From Aerococcus mictus (GTDB lineage Bacteria; Bacillota; Bacilli; Lactobacillales; Aerococcaceae), in the NCBI RefSeq assembly GCF_003286595.3, contig NZ_CP132985.1, positions 1,178,001 to 1,242,000 of the forward strand: DNA of 64,000 bases. The letters are read 5' to 3'. A model generated the notes under the pieces. The model had not been told where the DNA came from. It worked only from the letters and a program-made list of their open reading frames with translations, and made no database searches. Position 1 is the stretch's first letter. Each line of letters starts with the position of its first letter. Positions 26,973 through 36,519 of this stretch are shown one piece after another. A program made the position numbers and the translations under genes.

Positions 26973-27900
26973 TTTGACCTCCAATGCCATCATAAATTAA
27001 GTTTCGAATAGTTCGAATTTTTTGATATTTCATATCATTTACTGCTTTAACATGACCCATGATCTCGGTTAATCCCTTGATAACTTCTTTTACTTTCATG
27101 TTGAGGGTATCAAAAAAGGGATAAACCGCACAATAAAAGAGTAGCCACTCTTGGTGCATAATATCCATCAAAAAAGGATCGTCTTGATAAACGCTATCAA
27201 TATAACCAACGCCTGCCTTAAAAGCCGGCTCATCTGTAGCTAATTTCAAATCAGCAAAGTCAACTAGCCGTTTTTCTCCTTGCCAGTCCCTTAAATAATA
27301 AGAACCCTTTTCTTGGTTTTCTACCAGAAGATGAATTAAGTCCGTTTGAAAAATAAGATGAATTCGTTTAGATTGGAGGAGAATATAAATCAACTCTTTG
27401 GCTTCATCAAAAGGTAAGCTCTGTAAGTTTTGATAAATCAAAGTCTGTTCTTTAGCGTTTAATAAGTCAGTGCTCATTATTTTCTCAGCAAATTCCTCAG
27501 GTGAAATAGGTAAATCATCAGCTAGAGGAGAAAAGTCAGCGGATGTTAAAAGGTCTAAAAATTCATAAGGAATTTTACTAGCCTTTTCATTGTTATAAGC
27601 CTCTTCTAAACCACTATAGCTATCCGCCAGATCCTCAAAATATTGAATCCAATTATTGGTTGCATTGATACAATCTTGCTTAATAATTATCTCATCAAAA
27701 AGATCGATAGCTTCTTGGTAGCAGGCTTTCTCACAAAAAACTTCTAAAGCTGATTCTTGCAGATCAGTCAATGTATTAGCAATTTGTCGCGCTTGGTAAA
27801 AGAGATCGACCGCATCGTTATTGCGGTCGTCGAGATAAGCATCTACAGCTAGGCGTAAATACCGTTGTTCTTGTTTAGGAAATGATAGGGATTCCCCCAT
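26953..27900 (-). CDS. TPR-like hypothetical protein
   Basis: A 315-residue soluble, acidic, largely helical protein. The first 70 residues resemble tetratricopeptide repeats (DAVDLFYQARQIA, EAIDLFDEII). The rest has no recognised domain, although the C-terminal third ends in a basic helix (KYQKIRTIRNLIYDG). Function unknown. It overlaps the RNase HI-like gene by 20 bases, the only contextual hint, and may act with it. AGAGGT precedes the ATG. Confidence 0.6.
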   Translation of the reverse strand: MGESLSFPKQEQRYLRLAVDAYLDDRNNDAVDLFYQARQIANTLTDLQESALEVFCEKACYQEAIDLFDEIIIKQDCINATNNWIQYFEDLADSYSGLEEAYNNEKASKIPYEFLDLLTSADFSPLADDLPISPEEFAEKIMSTDLLNAKEQTLIYQNLQSLPFDEAKELIYILLQSKRIHLIFQTDLIHLLVENQEKGSYYLRDWQGEKRLVDFADLKLATDEPAFKAGVGYIDSVYQDDPFLMDIMHQEWLLFYCAVYPFFDTLNMKVKEVIKGLTEIMGHVKAVNDMKYQKIRTIRNLIYDGIGGQNDPLNH

Positions 27901-27980
27901 ACGATTACCTCTTTCCGAGACTAAAAAATAGACTATATACAGTCCTAAAGCTCATTCATCATTGTAACAAATTCTAAAAG

Positions 27981-28012
27981 TAAAAAACAGACGAATTTCG
28001 TCTGTTTTTCTT
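27981..28012 (-). terminator. terminator of the fab operon
   Basis: AAAAACAGACG / CGTCTGTTTTT stem-loop, 18 bases after the accA stop codon. The A and T runs on both sides make it usable on both strands. Confidence 0.85.
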
Positions 28013-28029
28013 TAGTTAAATGTTTATAT

Positions 28030-28839
28030 TTAAAATTTTCTAAAGCGATCATAACGTTCTTGAACCAGTACTTGTCTATCAATAGCTTGCCATGCGCTTA
28101 ATTGTTTTTCTAATTCCAGGCGAATGTTTTGAATAATGGCCTGCCAAGATAAATGTTCTTCCCCTTCAAAGACAGGAATCATTTTATCGATCACTTCATA
28201 TTCTAATAAGTCGTAGGCAGTCATCTTCATGACCTCGCAGGCCTCATCACGACGGCTAGCATCGCGCCAGAGTATGGAGGCAAAACCTTCCGGACTAAGA
28301 ATTGAATACATGGCATCTTCTAACATCCAGACCTGATTGGTTGAAGCTAAAGCAAGGGCCCCACCAGAACCACCCTCTCCCATTAAGATAGCGATACTTG
28401 GGACTTTAAGGCTTGCCAAAGTTTGAATAGACTTGGCGATTGATTCACCAATTCCCCGGTCCTCGGCTTCAATATCACAAAAGGCTCCTGCAGTATTAAT
28501 AAGAGTAATAATGGGGCGATTAAACTTTTCAGCCTGTTTAAACAAACGCACGGCCTTACGATAACCCTCTGCATGGGGGGAACCAAAATTAGCCGTAATA
28601 TTTTCCTCAACATCATGTCCCTTTTGCGTACCGATAAAGCTAACGGCTTGACCATTAATCTGACCAATGCCACCACATATCGCCCCATCATCGCCATATT
28701 TGCGGTCACCATGAAGTTCATAAAATTTATGATCATCTGCTAAAGCAGTAAACATTTCCCTAGCCGTGGGACGGTCGGATGAACGTGCTTCAGTTAAAAT
28801 TTCCTTAGCTAAGAAATTTCTTTTAATACTAGTAGTCAT
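28030..28839 (-). CDS. accA: acetyl-CoA carboxylase carboxyltransferase subunit alpha
   Basis: A 269-residue crotonase-fold subunit that, with AccD, moves the carboxyl group from biotin to acetyl-CoA to make malonyl-CoA. Typical segments are KYGDDGAICGGIGQINGQAV, GTQKGHD and the oxyanion region GEGGSGGALAL. It lacks the N-terminal extension of proteobacterial AccA, as usual in Lactobacillales. AAGGGGAT lies before the ATG, which overlaps the end of accD by 11 bases. Last gene of the operon. Confidence 0.96.
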   Translation of the reverse strand: MTTSIKRNFLAKEILTEARSSDRPTAREMFTALADDHKFYELHGDRKYGDDGAICGGIGQINGQAVSFIGTQKGHDVEENITANFGSPHAEGYRKAVRLFKQAEKFNRPIITLINTAGAFCDIEAEDRGIGESIAKSIQTLASLKVPSIAILMGEGGSGGALALASTNQVWMLEDAMYSILSPEGFASILWRDASRRDEACEVMKMTAYDLLEYEVIDKMIPVFEGEEHLSWQAIIQNIRLELEKQLSAWQAIDRQVLVQERYDRFRKF

Positions 28840-29710
28840 GAATATCCCCTTCCCGGCTATGAAGTAAGAGTAGATCGGCTATCTCATCTCGCAATTGCTG
28901 ACGGGGGACAATTCGGTCGACAAAACCATGTTCCAATTGATGTTCTGCCGTTTGAAAGCCTTCTTCAATCTTTTGATGGATAGTTTGCTCAATAACTCGT
29001 TTGCCCGCAAACCCTATAGTCGCTCCTGGTTCAGCAATAATGATATCACCTTGCATAGCGAAACTAGCCGTAACACCGCCCGTAGTAGGGTCGGTTAATA
29101 CAGTGAGGTAAAATAAGCCCGCCTGACTATGCCTTTCGACCGCGATTGATATTTTAGTCATTTGCATCAGAGAAATAATTCCCTCCTGCATCCGGGCTCC
29201 ACCACTGGCCGTAAAAAGCAAGACGGGTAAAGCATGTTCTTTGGCATATTCAAACAAACGCGTAATTTTTTCCCCAACTATACTTCCCATTGACCCCATC
29301 ATAAAGAAAGGATTCATAATTCCTAAAGCAAGTGGTTGACCTTTAATTTTTGCAAGTCCACAAGTGACCGCTTCGTCATAACCCGTTCGTTCCTGATTGG
29401 AGCGCTTTTTAGCTTCATAGTCAGGAAAATCAATTGGATTAGTCATTTCATCTTGGAAAATAAGTTCTTCTTCTAGCTGACCGTGATCACAAATTAATTG
29501 AATGCGTTGCTTAGGAGAAATCCGGAAATGATAAGAGCATTGTGGGCAAATCTTAGTCTCAGCCAAATCAGCACTTAAAACGGTCTGCTTACAATCAGGA
29601 CATTTTTGCCACATCCCATCGGGAATATGGGGTTTATGAGTCTGATCCTTTTCATTATTGCTTTCTTTTTCAGGTACACTTAAATATTTTCTTCGTCTTA
29701 ACAGCCGCAC
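28829..29710 (-). CDS. accD: acetyl-CoA carboxylase carboxyltransferase subunit beta
   Basis: A 293-residue partner of AccA. The N-terminal zinc ribbon is intact (CPDC near 36 and CPQC near 55), followed by the carboxyltransferase core with FTASGGARMQEG. The start is taken as the GTG at 29710, eight bases after AGGAGG. The GTG at 29719 would overlap the ribosome binding site. It overlaps accA by 11 bases, fitting one-to-one translation of the two subunits. Confidence 0.95.
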   Translation of the reverse strand: MRLLRRRKYLSVPEKESNNEKDQTHKPHIPDGMWQKCPDCKQTVLSADLAETKICPQCSYHFRISPKQRIQLICDHGQLEEELIFQDEMTNPIDFPDYEAKKRSNQERTGYDEAVTCGLAKIKGQPLALGIMNPFFMMGSMGSIVGEKITRLFEYAKEHALPVLLFTASGGARMQEGIISLMQMTKISIAVERHSQAGLFYLTVLTDPTTGGVTASFAMQGDIIIAEPGATIGFAGKRVIEQTIHQKIEEGFQTAEHQLEHGFVDRIVPRQQLRDEIADLLLLHSREGDIHDY

Positions 29711-29734
29711 AAGGCTCACCTCCTAGACTTTTCC

Positions 29735-31126
29735 TTAACTATCTTCTTCACTGGCCTCCGCTTGAACTTCGGCCAACCATTGAGGAAGAAATTGACTTTC
29801 CAGGTATTCATTATTATAATTCCCTAGCTGAAAGGCAGGAGCAGCTAACAAATCATAGAGAAATTGCTGGTTAGTATTAACCCCCTCGATGCATAATTCT
29901 TCTAATGCCCGCTTCATTCTTAATAAGGCTGACTCGCGGTCATCACCATAGGCAATAACCTTAGCAATCATACTATCGTAAAAGGCGGGCAAAGCACTAC
30001 CAGATAGGATGGCTGAGTCGACCCTTAAGCCTAACCCCCCAAGCGGCCAATGGATAAAATCAAATTTGCCCATCGAAGGGAGAAAGTTCTTTTCGGGTTG
30101 TTCAGCATTAATACGACATTCAATGGCATGTCCCGAAAAATGGACATCACTTTGCTGATAAGACAAGTCGTAACCATAAGCCACTCGAATTTGTTCAGCT
30201 ACGATATCAATACCGGTAACTAATTCAGTAATAGGATGTTCCACTTGAATCCTGGTATTCATTTCCATAAAATAAAAGTTTTCATCGTCATCAACTAAAA
30301 ATTCAATAGTCCCCGCCCCAGTATATTGAACATTTTCTCCAGCACGCACAGCCGCTTGGCAAATGGCTTGGCGGGTTTTATCACTGATAAAGGGACTTGG
30401 GGTTTCCTCAAGAACTTTTTGATGATTTCTTTGTAAGGAACATTCACGTTCCCCCAAATGGATAACATGGCCATTTTGATCAGCCAGGATCTGAACCTCA
30501 ATATGATGAGCTGGATGGATAACCTTTTCTAAGTATAATCTGGCATCGTTAAAGCCTTGTTGGGCCTCACGACTAGCTTCATCAAATTGTTTTTGTAAGT
30601 CTTCTGGGCAATCAACTTGACGCATCCCCTTACCACCACCACCTGAAGTGGCTTTCAGTAAAACTGGATAGCCTACTCGCTCGGCTTCAGCTAAACCTTC
30701 ACTAGCACTGTGGATGAAATCCTTAGAGCCAGGAATAACTGGGACATTAGCTGCCATCATCGTTTGTCTGGCGTGTTGTTTATCACCCATTTTGTCAATG
30801 ACTTCAGCACTAGGCCCGATAAAAGTGATATTCATTTCTTGACAGAGCCTGGCAAATTTACTATTTTCCGAGAGAAAACCAAAACCTGGATGAATGGCTT
30901 CAGCATTAGTCACATAAGCTGCAGATAAAATCGCTTGCATATCTAGGTAGGAATCCTTGGATTGAGGCCCTCCTATGCAAACAGATTCATCTGCTAATTG
31001 CACATGTAAGGCTTCCTTGTCAGCAGTTGAATAAACTGCCACGGTATCAATGCCCATTTCCTTACAGGTTCTAATTACCCTAACCGCTATCTCACCCCGG
31101 TTAGCAATTAAAATTTTTGAAAACAT
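29735..31126 (-). CDS. accC: biotin carboxylase subunit of acetyl-CoA carboxylase
   Basis: A 463-residue ATP-grasp enzyme that carboxylates biotin on AccB using ATP and bicarbonate. It starts MFSKILIANRGEIAVRVIRT, has the glycine-rich ATP loop KATSGGGGKGMR near 160, and the active-site segment FYFMEMNTRIQVEHPITE. Length is normal. It is followed after about 24 bases by accD and preceded closely by fabZ. Confidence 0.97.
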   Translation of the reverse strand: MFSKILIANRGEIAVRVIRTCKEMGIDTVAVYSTADKEALHVQLADESVCIGGPQSKDSYLDMQAILSAAYVTNAEAIHPGFGFLSENSKFARLCQEMNITFIGPSAEVIDKMGDKQHARQTMMAANVPVIPGSKDFIHSASEGLAEAERVGYPVLLKATSGGGGKGMRQVDCPEDLQKQFDEASREAQQGFNDARLYLEKVIHPAHHIEVQILADQNGHVIHLGERECSLQRNHQKVLEETPSPFISDKTRQAICQAAVRAGENVQYTGAGTIEFLVDDDENFYFMEMNTRIQVEHPITELVTGIDIVAEQIRVAYGYDLSYQQSDVHFSGHAIECRINAEQPEKNFLPSMGKFDFIHWPLGGLGLRVDSAILSGSALPAFYDSMIAKVIAYGDDRESALLRMKRALEELCIEGVNTNQQFLYDLLAAPAFQLGNYNNEYLESQFLPQWLAEVQAEASEEDS

Positions 31127-31138
31127 AAGTCACCAGCT

Positions 31139-31597
31139 CTATTTCGCTTCTCCAACGGCAAAAGTCATTAAACAAGAAGAAACCACCTTACCATCTTCGC
31201 GACGGATTTCAGCCTTTGCAGTCCCTATCGATTTTTTCATCTTTAAAATATTGACTTCAACAGTCAAAACGTCCCCTGGGACGACTTTTTGACGGAACTT
31301 TACCTTGTCTACAGCCGCTAGATAACCGGTCATTTTCTTGTCCTCAGTATTTAAGCCCTTAAGTAAGGCAATTGAACCGACCTGGGCCATTAATTCAACT
31401 TGAAGAACTCCTGGCATTACCGGTTCTCCTGGAAAATGCCCCACAAAGAAAGGTTCATTAATTGTCACATTTTTACGAGCAACGATTCGCTTGCCGACCT
31501 CAAGTTCGTAAACCGCATCCACTAAAAACATGGGGTAGCGGTTAGGAATAATATCCATAACCTCTTGGGCGCTTAAAATTGGTTCTTGATTTTCCAT
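31139..31597 (-). CDS. fabZ: 3-hydroxyacyl-ACP dehydratase FabZ
   Basis: A 152-residue hotdog-fold dehydratase. It has the active-site His in FFVGHFPGEPVMPGVLQVE, the second catalytic acid in the same helix, and the N-terminal IIPNRYPMFLVD. It dehydrates 3-hydroxyacyl-ACP in the elongation cycle. Only one FabZ-type gene is in the window and no FabA or FabM is present, so unsaturated chain synthesis must rely on this enzyme or on a gene elsewhere. AAGGAG precedes the ATG. Confidence 0.96.
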   Translation of the reverse strand: MENQEPILSAQEVMDIIPNRYPMFLVDAVYELEVGKRIVARKNVTINEPFFVGHFPGEPVMPGVLQVELMAQVGSIALLKGLNTEDKKMTGYLAAVDKVKFRQKVVPGDVLTVEVNILKMKKSIGTAKAEIRREDGKVVSSCLMTFAVGEAK

Positions 31598-31696
31598 TTT
31601 TTTCTCCTTTTACACTAGTAGTTGTCATCAGCTAGGAAGAAACGAATCTCTCCTTAAATCCTTTATCACGCCTATGTTCTAAAATAAGGACAGCCT

Positions 31697-32179
31697 TTAG
31701 CTAATTTCAAAAAGCTTTTGGCCGTATTCAACCACATCACCATCATTGACAAAAATATTAGTAATTTCTCCTGAAGTGGTGGCGTGAATTTCATTCATTA
31801 TTTTCATGGCTTCAATGATGCATAGACTTTGGCCTTTTTCGACATGGTCGCCAATTTTAACAAAGTTGTCTTTATCAGGAGCTGGTGCTAAATATGCAAC
31901 CCCGACCAGAGGGCTTTCTATGATTTCCCCCTGAACTTCATCAGTTTGGCTGACTTGTTGATTAGCTTGGCTGGAAGCTTCGGAGGATCCTTGAGCTTGA
32001 TCAGCAGGAGCAGGTTTTTCTGCTTTTGTAATAGCTGGCTGCGTTTCATTAGTAAACACTTGTGGTGCTTGCTCATTTTTAGACAGGTGAAGCTTGAAAT
32101 CGTCATCAACAAATTCAAATTCTCTTAGGCTTGATTGGTCAATTAAATGAATCAGTTCTTTAATTTCTTCAGGGGTCAT
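31697..32179 (-). CDS. accB: biotin carboxyl carrier protein of acetyl-CoA carboxylase
   Basis: A 160-residue carrier protein. It has a short N-terminal helical part, a flexible Ala/Pro/Gln-rich linker (about 45-85) and a biotinyl domain with the biotinylation site EAMKIMNEI (Lys near 126). The ATG overlaps the fabF stop codon as TAATG, giving translational coupling. About 100 bases without a gene separate it from fabZ. Confidence 0.96.
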   Translation of the reverse strand: MTPEEIKELIHLIDQSSLREFEFVDDDFKLHLSKNEQAPQVFTNETQPAITKAEKPAPADQAQGSSEASSQANQQVSQTDEVQGEIIESPLVGVAYLAPAPDKDNFVKIGDHVEKGQSLCIIEAMKIMNEIHATTSGEITNIFVNDGDVVEYGQKLFEIS

Positions 32180-33423
32180 TAGTCACTCACCTTTTTCATA
32201 CATAAAACTGTGTTGTGGCCACCAAAGCCGAGCGTGTTGCTAATCGCTACATTGATTGCTTGTGAACGTCCTTCATTAGCTACATAATCCAGATCACAAT
32301 CAGGATCACTGACTTGATAATTTAAGGTTGCAGGAATATAGGAATCTTCCATGCCCTTCAAGCAGGCAATGGCTTCAACTGCTCCAGCTGCACCTAATAA
32401 GTGCCCTAGCGCTGATTTCGTTGAGGATACCGGAATCTTATGGGCCAATTCTTCCCCAAAGGCTAACTTAATTGCCATAGTCTCAGCTCGATCATTAGCT
32501 TGGGTTGAAGTCCCATGGGCATTAATATAGTCCACATCGTTCGCAGATAAAGCTGCTTCAGCTAAGGCTTGTTCAATAGCAGCTTTAGCTCCTAGTCCTT
32601 CTGGGGTAGGCGCAGTAAGATGATAGGCATCAGAACTTTGACCGTAGCCGACAATCTCACCATAAATTTTTGCCCCCCGCTTTTGAGCACTTTCTAAACT
32701 TTCTAACACTAACATGCCAGCGCCTTCGCCCATAACAAAACCATTACGTTCCTTGTCAAAAGGAATGGAGGCACGATCAGGATCTGTCGAAAGGGATAAG
32801 GCTGTTAAATTAGCAAATCCAGCGATGGCGATCTCACAAATAGCGGATTCACCCCCACCAGCAAGCATATAGTCAGCATAACCATGTTTTATATAGCGGA
32901 AGGCCTCTCCGATAGCATTGTTGGCTGATGCACAAGCAGTAACCATGGTCAAGGCTGGCCCGTGTAGACCGAGTTGCATGGAAATGTTTGCGGCCCCCAT
33001 ATTGGAAATAGCCATTGGGACAAAGAGAGGGTTAACCCGTTTAGGACCACGTTCAACTGATTTTTTTACCCCTCTTTCAATTTCTTGAACCCCACCAATA
33101 CCGGTACCAAAATATACCCCAAAGCGGTTTGTATCCATGTTATGAGTATCTAAACCAGCATCCTTTACTGCTTCCATAGAAGCGACCACCCCATAATGAG
33201 CATAGGGATCCATTCTTTTAACCGATTTACGATCAAGGTAGTCTTTGGGATCAAAGTTTTTAACCTCAGCCGCCAAAGTCACTCCTGTATCGCTGGCATC
33301 AAATTGTGTGATTGGAGCAAAGCCATGTTTGCCTGCCTTTAAATTTTCCCAAAAATCACTGACATTATTTCCAATTGGTGTTACCGCTCCTAAGCCCGTA
33401 ACAACTACCCTTCTAGTATTCAT
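32179..33423 (-). CDS. fabF: beta-ketoacyl-ACP synthase II
   Basis: A 414-residue condensing enzyme that extends acyl-ACP with malonyl-ACP. The catalytic Cys lies in [12 protein letters not shown] (near 164) and the two His in [14 protein letters not shown] and [19 protein letters not shown] near the C-terminus is typical of the family. AAAGGAGG precedes the ATG. No separate FabB gene is in the operon. Confidence 0.97.
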   Translation of the reverse strand: MNTRRVVVTGLGAVTPIGNNVSDFWENLKAGKHGFAPITQFDASDTGVTLAAEVKNFDPKDYLDRKSVKRMDPYAHYGVVASMEAVKDAGLDTHNMDTNRFGVYFGTGIGGVQEIERGVKKSVERGPKRVNPLFVPMAISNMGAANISMQLGLHGPALTMVTACASANNAIGEAFRYIKHGYADYMLAGGGESAICEIAIAGFANLTALSLSTDPDRASIPFDKERNGFVMGEGAGMLVLESLESAQKRGAKIYGEIVGYGQSSDAYHLTAPTPEGLGAKAAIEQALAEAALSANDVDYINAHGTSTQANDRAETMAIKLAFGEELAHKIPVSSTKSALGHLLGAAGAVEAIACLKGMEDSYIPATLNYQVSDPDCDLDYVANEGRSQAINVAISNTLGFGGHNTVLCMKKVSD

Positions 33424-33456
33424 TAAGTTCCTCCTTTATCCTTCTCTGTCTTTCAT

Positions 33457-34188
33457 TTATTCCATATATAAACCACCATTAACATTTAAAGTGGTTCCAG
33501 TGATGTATGGATTCTTGACTAAGAAGTAAACGGCACCAGCAATATCTTCTACCCGCCCAAAGTCCCCTAAAGGAATTTGCGCAATCATCTGCTCTTTAAC
33601 CTTATCTGATAATTTATCCGTCATATCACTAGCGATAAAACCAGGGGCAACGGCATTGACCCGAATGCCGCGACTAGCTAATTCGCGCGCAGCCGTCTTA
33701 GTCATAGCTATCACACCTGCCTTAGCAGCAGCATAGTTAATTTGACCAGCATTACCTATTTGTCCAGATAAAGAAGCAATGTTAATAATATTGCCGCTTT
33801 TTTGTTTTAACATCACTTTTGACACATGACGCATGAGGTTAAAATAACCTTTTAAATTAACGTCAATTACTGCATCAAAATCAGCTTCCTTCATCCGCAT
33901 GAGTAAGGTATCACGGGTAATCCCAGCATTATTAACTAATACATCAATGTGAGCATACTCTTCTTTGCAGCGGTTTATGATTGCTTGAGCTTGGTCAAAA
34001 TCTTGGACCTCTGCTTTCAAATCAAGTACTTTAGCACCCCTTTCACTTAAGTCATCAAGATGAGCTTGGCTGGATCCTGATCGGCTTACCAAGGCCAAAT
34101 TGTAACCCTTATTGGCAAATTCTCTAGCGATAGCTGCTCCGATACCACGGTTTCCGCCAGTAATGAGTGCTGTAGGTTTTTCTGTCAT
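33457..34188 (-). CDS. fabG: 3-oxoacyl-ACP reductase FabG
   Basis: A 243-residue short-chain dehydrogenase. It has the NADPH motif TGGNRGIGAAIA, the structural NNAG, the catalytic Ser (IASLSGQIGN) and the YAAAKAG Tyr-Lys pair. It reduces 3-oxoacyl-ACP in each elongation round. The fabD stop codon ends one base before the ATG, and AAGGAG lies within the fabD end. Confidence 0.96.
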   Translation of the reverse strand: MTEKPTALITGGNRGIGAAIAREFANKGYNLALVSRSGSSQAHLDDLSERGAKVLDLKAEVQDFDQAQAIINRCKEEYAHIDVLVNNAGITRDTLLMRMKEADFDAVIDVNLKGYFNLMRHVSKVMLKQKSGNIINIASLSGQIGNAGQINYAAAKAGVIAMTKTAARELASRGIRVNAVAPGFIASDMTDKLSDKVKEQMIAQIPLGDFGRVEDIAGAVYFLVKNPYITGTTLNVNGGLYME

Positions 34189-34189
34189 T

Positions 34190-35134
34190 TTAATCTCCTT
34201 GTAAAATAGTCAATGCTTTATTTAATGTCGCTTCATCTTCAATATTTAAGGCTGTCACCGACTTATCGATTTGCCGGGTAAAACTAGTGAGTGTTTTTCC
34301 TGGTCCAATCTCTATAAAAGTATCCACGCCTGCTTGAATGAGATACTCAATCGAATCCGCCCATTTGACCGGTGATTGAATTTGTTGAAGTAAATCTTGT
34401 TTAATCTCTCCATCTTCATGAACTTGTCCACTTGTGTTAGCGACAACAGGAATTTCTTGAGGGGAAAACTCCACATCTTTAAGTACTTGGGCTAATCGTA
34501 GAGAGGCAGGATGCATCAGCTGGGTGTGAAAGGGCCCGGAAACCTTTAGAGGAATTAAACGCTTAGCCCCCGCTTCCTTCAATTCATCCCTAGCCAGGTC
34601 GACTAAATCACTATTTCCCCCGATGACAATTTGCTTGGGAGAGTTGTAATTCGTCGGATAGACATAGCCAGAATGATGGTCCATAATATTTTCACAGACC
34701 CTCTCAATCAACTTGCGGTCAGTTTTCATGACAGCTAGCATTTTCCCTTGACCGGGAGCAACTGCTTGGCTCATATATAAGCCACGTTTTCTCAGTAGTT
34801 TTAACCCGTCAACAAAGGAAAAGACACCGCTATAAGCTAAGGCAGTGTATTCGCCTAAACTTAATCCAGCTAAATAGGCAGGGGGCTCAGGAAATAATTT
34901 TCTCCAGACGGCTAGAATAGCTGATGAAACTGTATAGATGGCAGCTTGGGTATATTCTGTTTGATTAAGCAGGCCATTTTCTTCAAAGCACATGGCCTTT
35001 AAATCATAGCCAAGAACTTTTTCAGCCGTTTCAAAATATGGCTCCATGACTTCAGCATGATGTTCGAATAAATCTTTGCCCATACCAGGGTATTGTGCCC
35101 CTTGGCCAGAAAAAAGATAAGCAATTTTTTTCAT
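34190..35134 (-). CDS. fabD: malonyl-CoA:ACP transacylase
   Basis: A 314-residue acyltransferase that loads malonate onto ACP. N-terminal FSGQGAQYPGMG, the nucleophile Ser in GLSLGEYTAL (near 93), and the active-site His in VSGPFHTQLM are all present. AAAGGG precedes the ATG. A terminator-like hairpin lies between fabK and this gene, so it may be partly uncoupled from the promoter-proximal genes. Confidence 0.96.
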   Translation of the reverse strand: MKKIAYLFSGQGAQYPGMGKDLFEHHAEVMEPYFETAEKVLGYDLKAMCFEENGLLNQTEYTQAAIYTVSSAILAVWRKLFPEPPAYLAGLSLGEYTALAYSGVFSFVDGLKLLRKRGLYMSQAVAPGQGKMLAVMKTDRKLIERVCENIMDHHSGYVYPTNYNSPKQIVIGGNSDLVDLARDELKEAGAKRLIPLKVSGPFHTQLMHPASLRLAQVLKDVEFSPQEIPVVANTSGQVHEDGEIKQDLLQQIQSPVKWADSIEYLIQAGVDTFIEIGPGKTLTSFTRQIDKSVTALNIEDEATLNKALTILQGD

Positions 35135-35193
35135 TTTTTGCCCTTTCTTTTAATAAAGTTTTAATTTTTATCATTAAATAAAGTAATTTGGGT

Positions 35194-35229
35194 AAAAAAA
35201 AGCAGTTAAAAAATATTTTTCTTCACTGC
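35194..35229 (-). terminator. intra-operon terminator between fabK and fabD
   Basis: On the minus strand GCAGTGAAGAAAAATA / TTTTTTAACTGC forms a stem closed by GCAGT-ACTGC and is followed by eight T. It starts 11 bases after the fabK stop codon and looks like a rho-independent terminator with partial readthrough. Confidence 0.6.
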
Positions 35230-35240
35230 ATCTTATTTAA

Positions 35241-36194
35241 TTATAGCCATTCGCTAGCTTTTTCTCGGATCGTTGCCTGGCATACATCCATATAGGATTG
35301 GAGTATTTCCTGGCAGCTCTCTTCTTTATTAATTAAGCCAGCAATCTGACCAGCCATCAGGGAACTATTTTGGGTATCCCCTTCTACAACAGCTCGCCGT
35401 AAAGCTCCTCTTCCCAAAGCTTCTAGGCGCTCCCAATCAGGATTTTCTTTACCCGCTTCAATTCGCTCAACTCGCAAGTACTCTTTGGTCAAGCGATTGC
35501 GCAAAACCCGAACTGGATGGCCTGTAGCTTCTCCTGTTGTGACGGTATCAATATCCTTAGCTTTAATAATCTTTTCCTTAAAATTAGGGTGAGCATTGGA
35601 TTCCTTGGCACAAACAAAGCGTGTACCTACTTGAATCCCACAGGCTCCAAGCATCAATGCTGCTGCCATTCCCCGACCATCACCAATTCCTCCTGCAGCG
35701 ATAACGGGAATATTAACCGCGTCGACTACTTGGGGAAGTAAAGCCATGGTCGTTGTTTTTCCCACATGACCACCAGATTCCGTCCCTTCGACAACCACTG
35801 CATCAACGCCTTCTTTTTCCATGCGTCGAGCAAGTGCTACGGAAGCAACAACTGGGATAACCTTGATATTTGCTTCACGAAATTGCTTCATAAAGCGACC
35901 AGGTGATCCTGCTCCAGTAGTGACTGTTGAAATACCCGATTGACATAGGTAGTCAACAACTTCTTCAACATGTGGATTGAGTAACATCACATTAATTGCA
36001 AAAGGCTTATCTGTTTTTGCTTTCATGGTTTCAACTTTTTCTCGCACCACTTCAACAGGATCATTCCCCGTCCCTACAACTCCTAAACCACCAGCATTTG
36101 AAACGGCAGATGCCAGATCTGGATCTGCTACCCAAGCCATGGCTCCTTGAATAATAGGATATTTAACTCCCATTTGCTTCCATAGAGTGTTCAA
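35241..36194 (-). CDS. fabK: enoyl-ACP reductase II (FMN-dependent)
   Basis: A 317-residue FMN enzyme of the nitronate monooxygenase fold that carries out the last, NAD(P)H-dependent reduction in fatty acid elongation, replacing FabI. It has the N-terminal YPIIQGAMAWVAD, the segment GTESGGHVGKTTT and the FMN phosphate motif GGIGDGRGMAAA. The start is a TTG at 36194 with a modest AAGGA signal, supported by alignment to FabK N-termini. Confidence 0.93.
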   Translation of the reverse strand: MNTLWKQMGVKYPIIQGAMAWVADPDLASAVSNAGGLGVVGTGNDPVEVVREKVETMKAKTDKPFAINVMLLNPHVEEVVDYLCQSGISTVTTGAGSPGRFMKQFREANIKVIPVVASVALARRMEKEGVDAVVVEGTESGGHVGKTTTMALLPQVVDAVNIPVIAAGGIGDGRGMAAALMLGACGIQVGTRFVCAKESNAHPNFKEKIIKAKDIDTVTTGEATGHPVRVLRNRLTKEYLRVERIEAGKENPDWERLEALGRGALRRAVVEGDTQNSSLMAGQIAGLINKEESCQEILQSYMDVCQATIREKASEWL

Positions 36195-36235
36195 AGCGAT
36201 TCACTTCCTTCATTATCCCGATACATTAGTAAGGA

Positions 36236-36463
36236 TTATTTATTGTTGTCAACAAAGTCAACTAAGTCTTGGACAGTTTCCATATTCAATTCATCTTCAT
36301 CGATAGTGACATCAAATTCGTCCTCAATATCATTGATAATTTGGAATAAATCTAAGCTATCAGCATCTAAATCCGATTGAAATTTAGTTTCAGGAGTAAC
36401 TTCTTCCTTATCTAAATCAAGCTGGTCACAAATTAATTCTTGAATTTTTTCAAATGTACTCAT
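36236..36463 (-). CDS. acpP: acyl carrier protein
   Basis: A 75-residue acidic protein carrying the growing acyl chain on a 4'-phosphopantetheine arm at the Ser of DADSLDLF (near 37). The ATG at 36463 follows GGAGG by nine bases. Upstream in-frame codons would give a non-conserved extension running into fabH. It lies between fabH and fabK. Confidence 0.96.
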   Translation of the reverse strand: MSTFEKIQELICDQLDLDKEEVTPETKFQSDLDADSLDLFQIINDIEDEFDVTIDEDELNMETVQDLVDFVDNNK

Positions 36464-36519
36464 TATAAATTCCTCCATTGATTTTTTTATAGTATCTTTC
36501 TCAATACTAACATTGTCGC

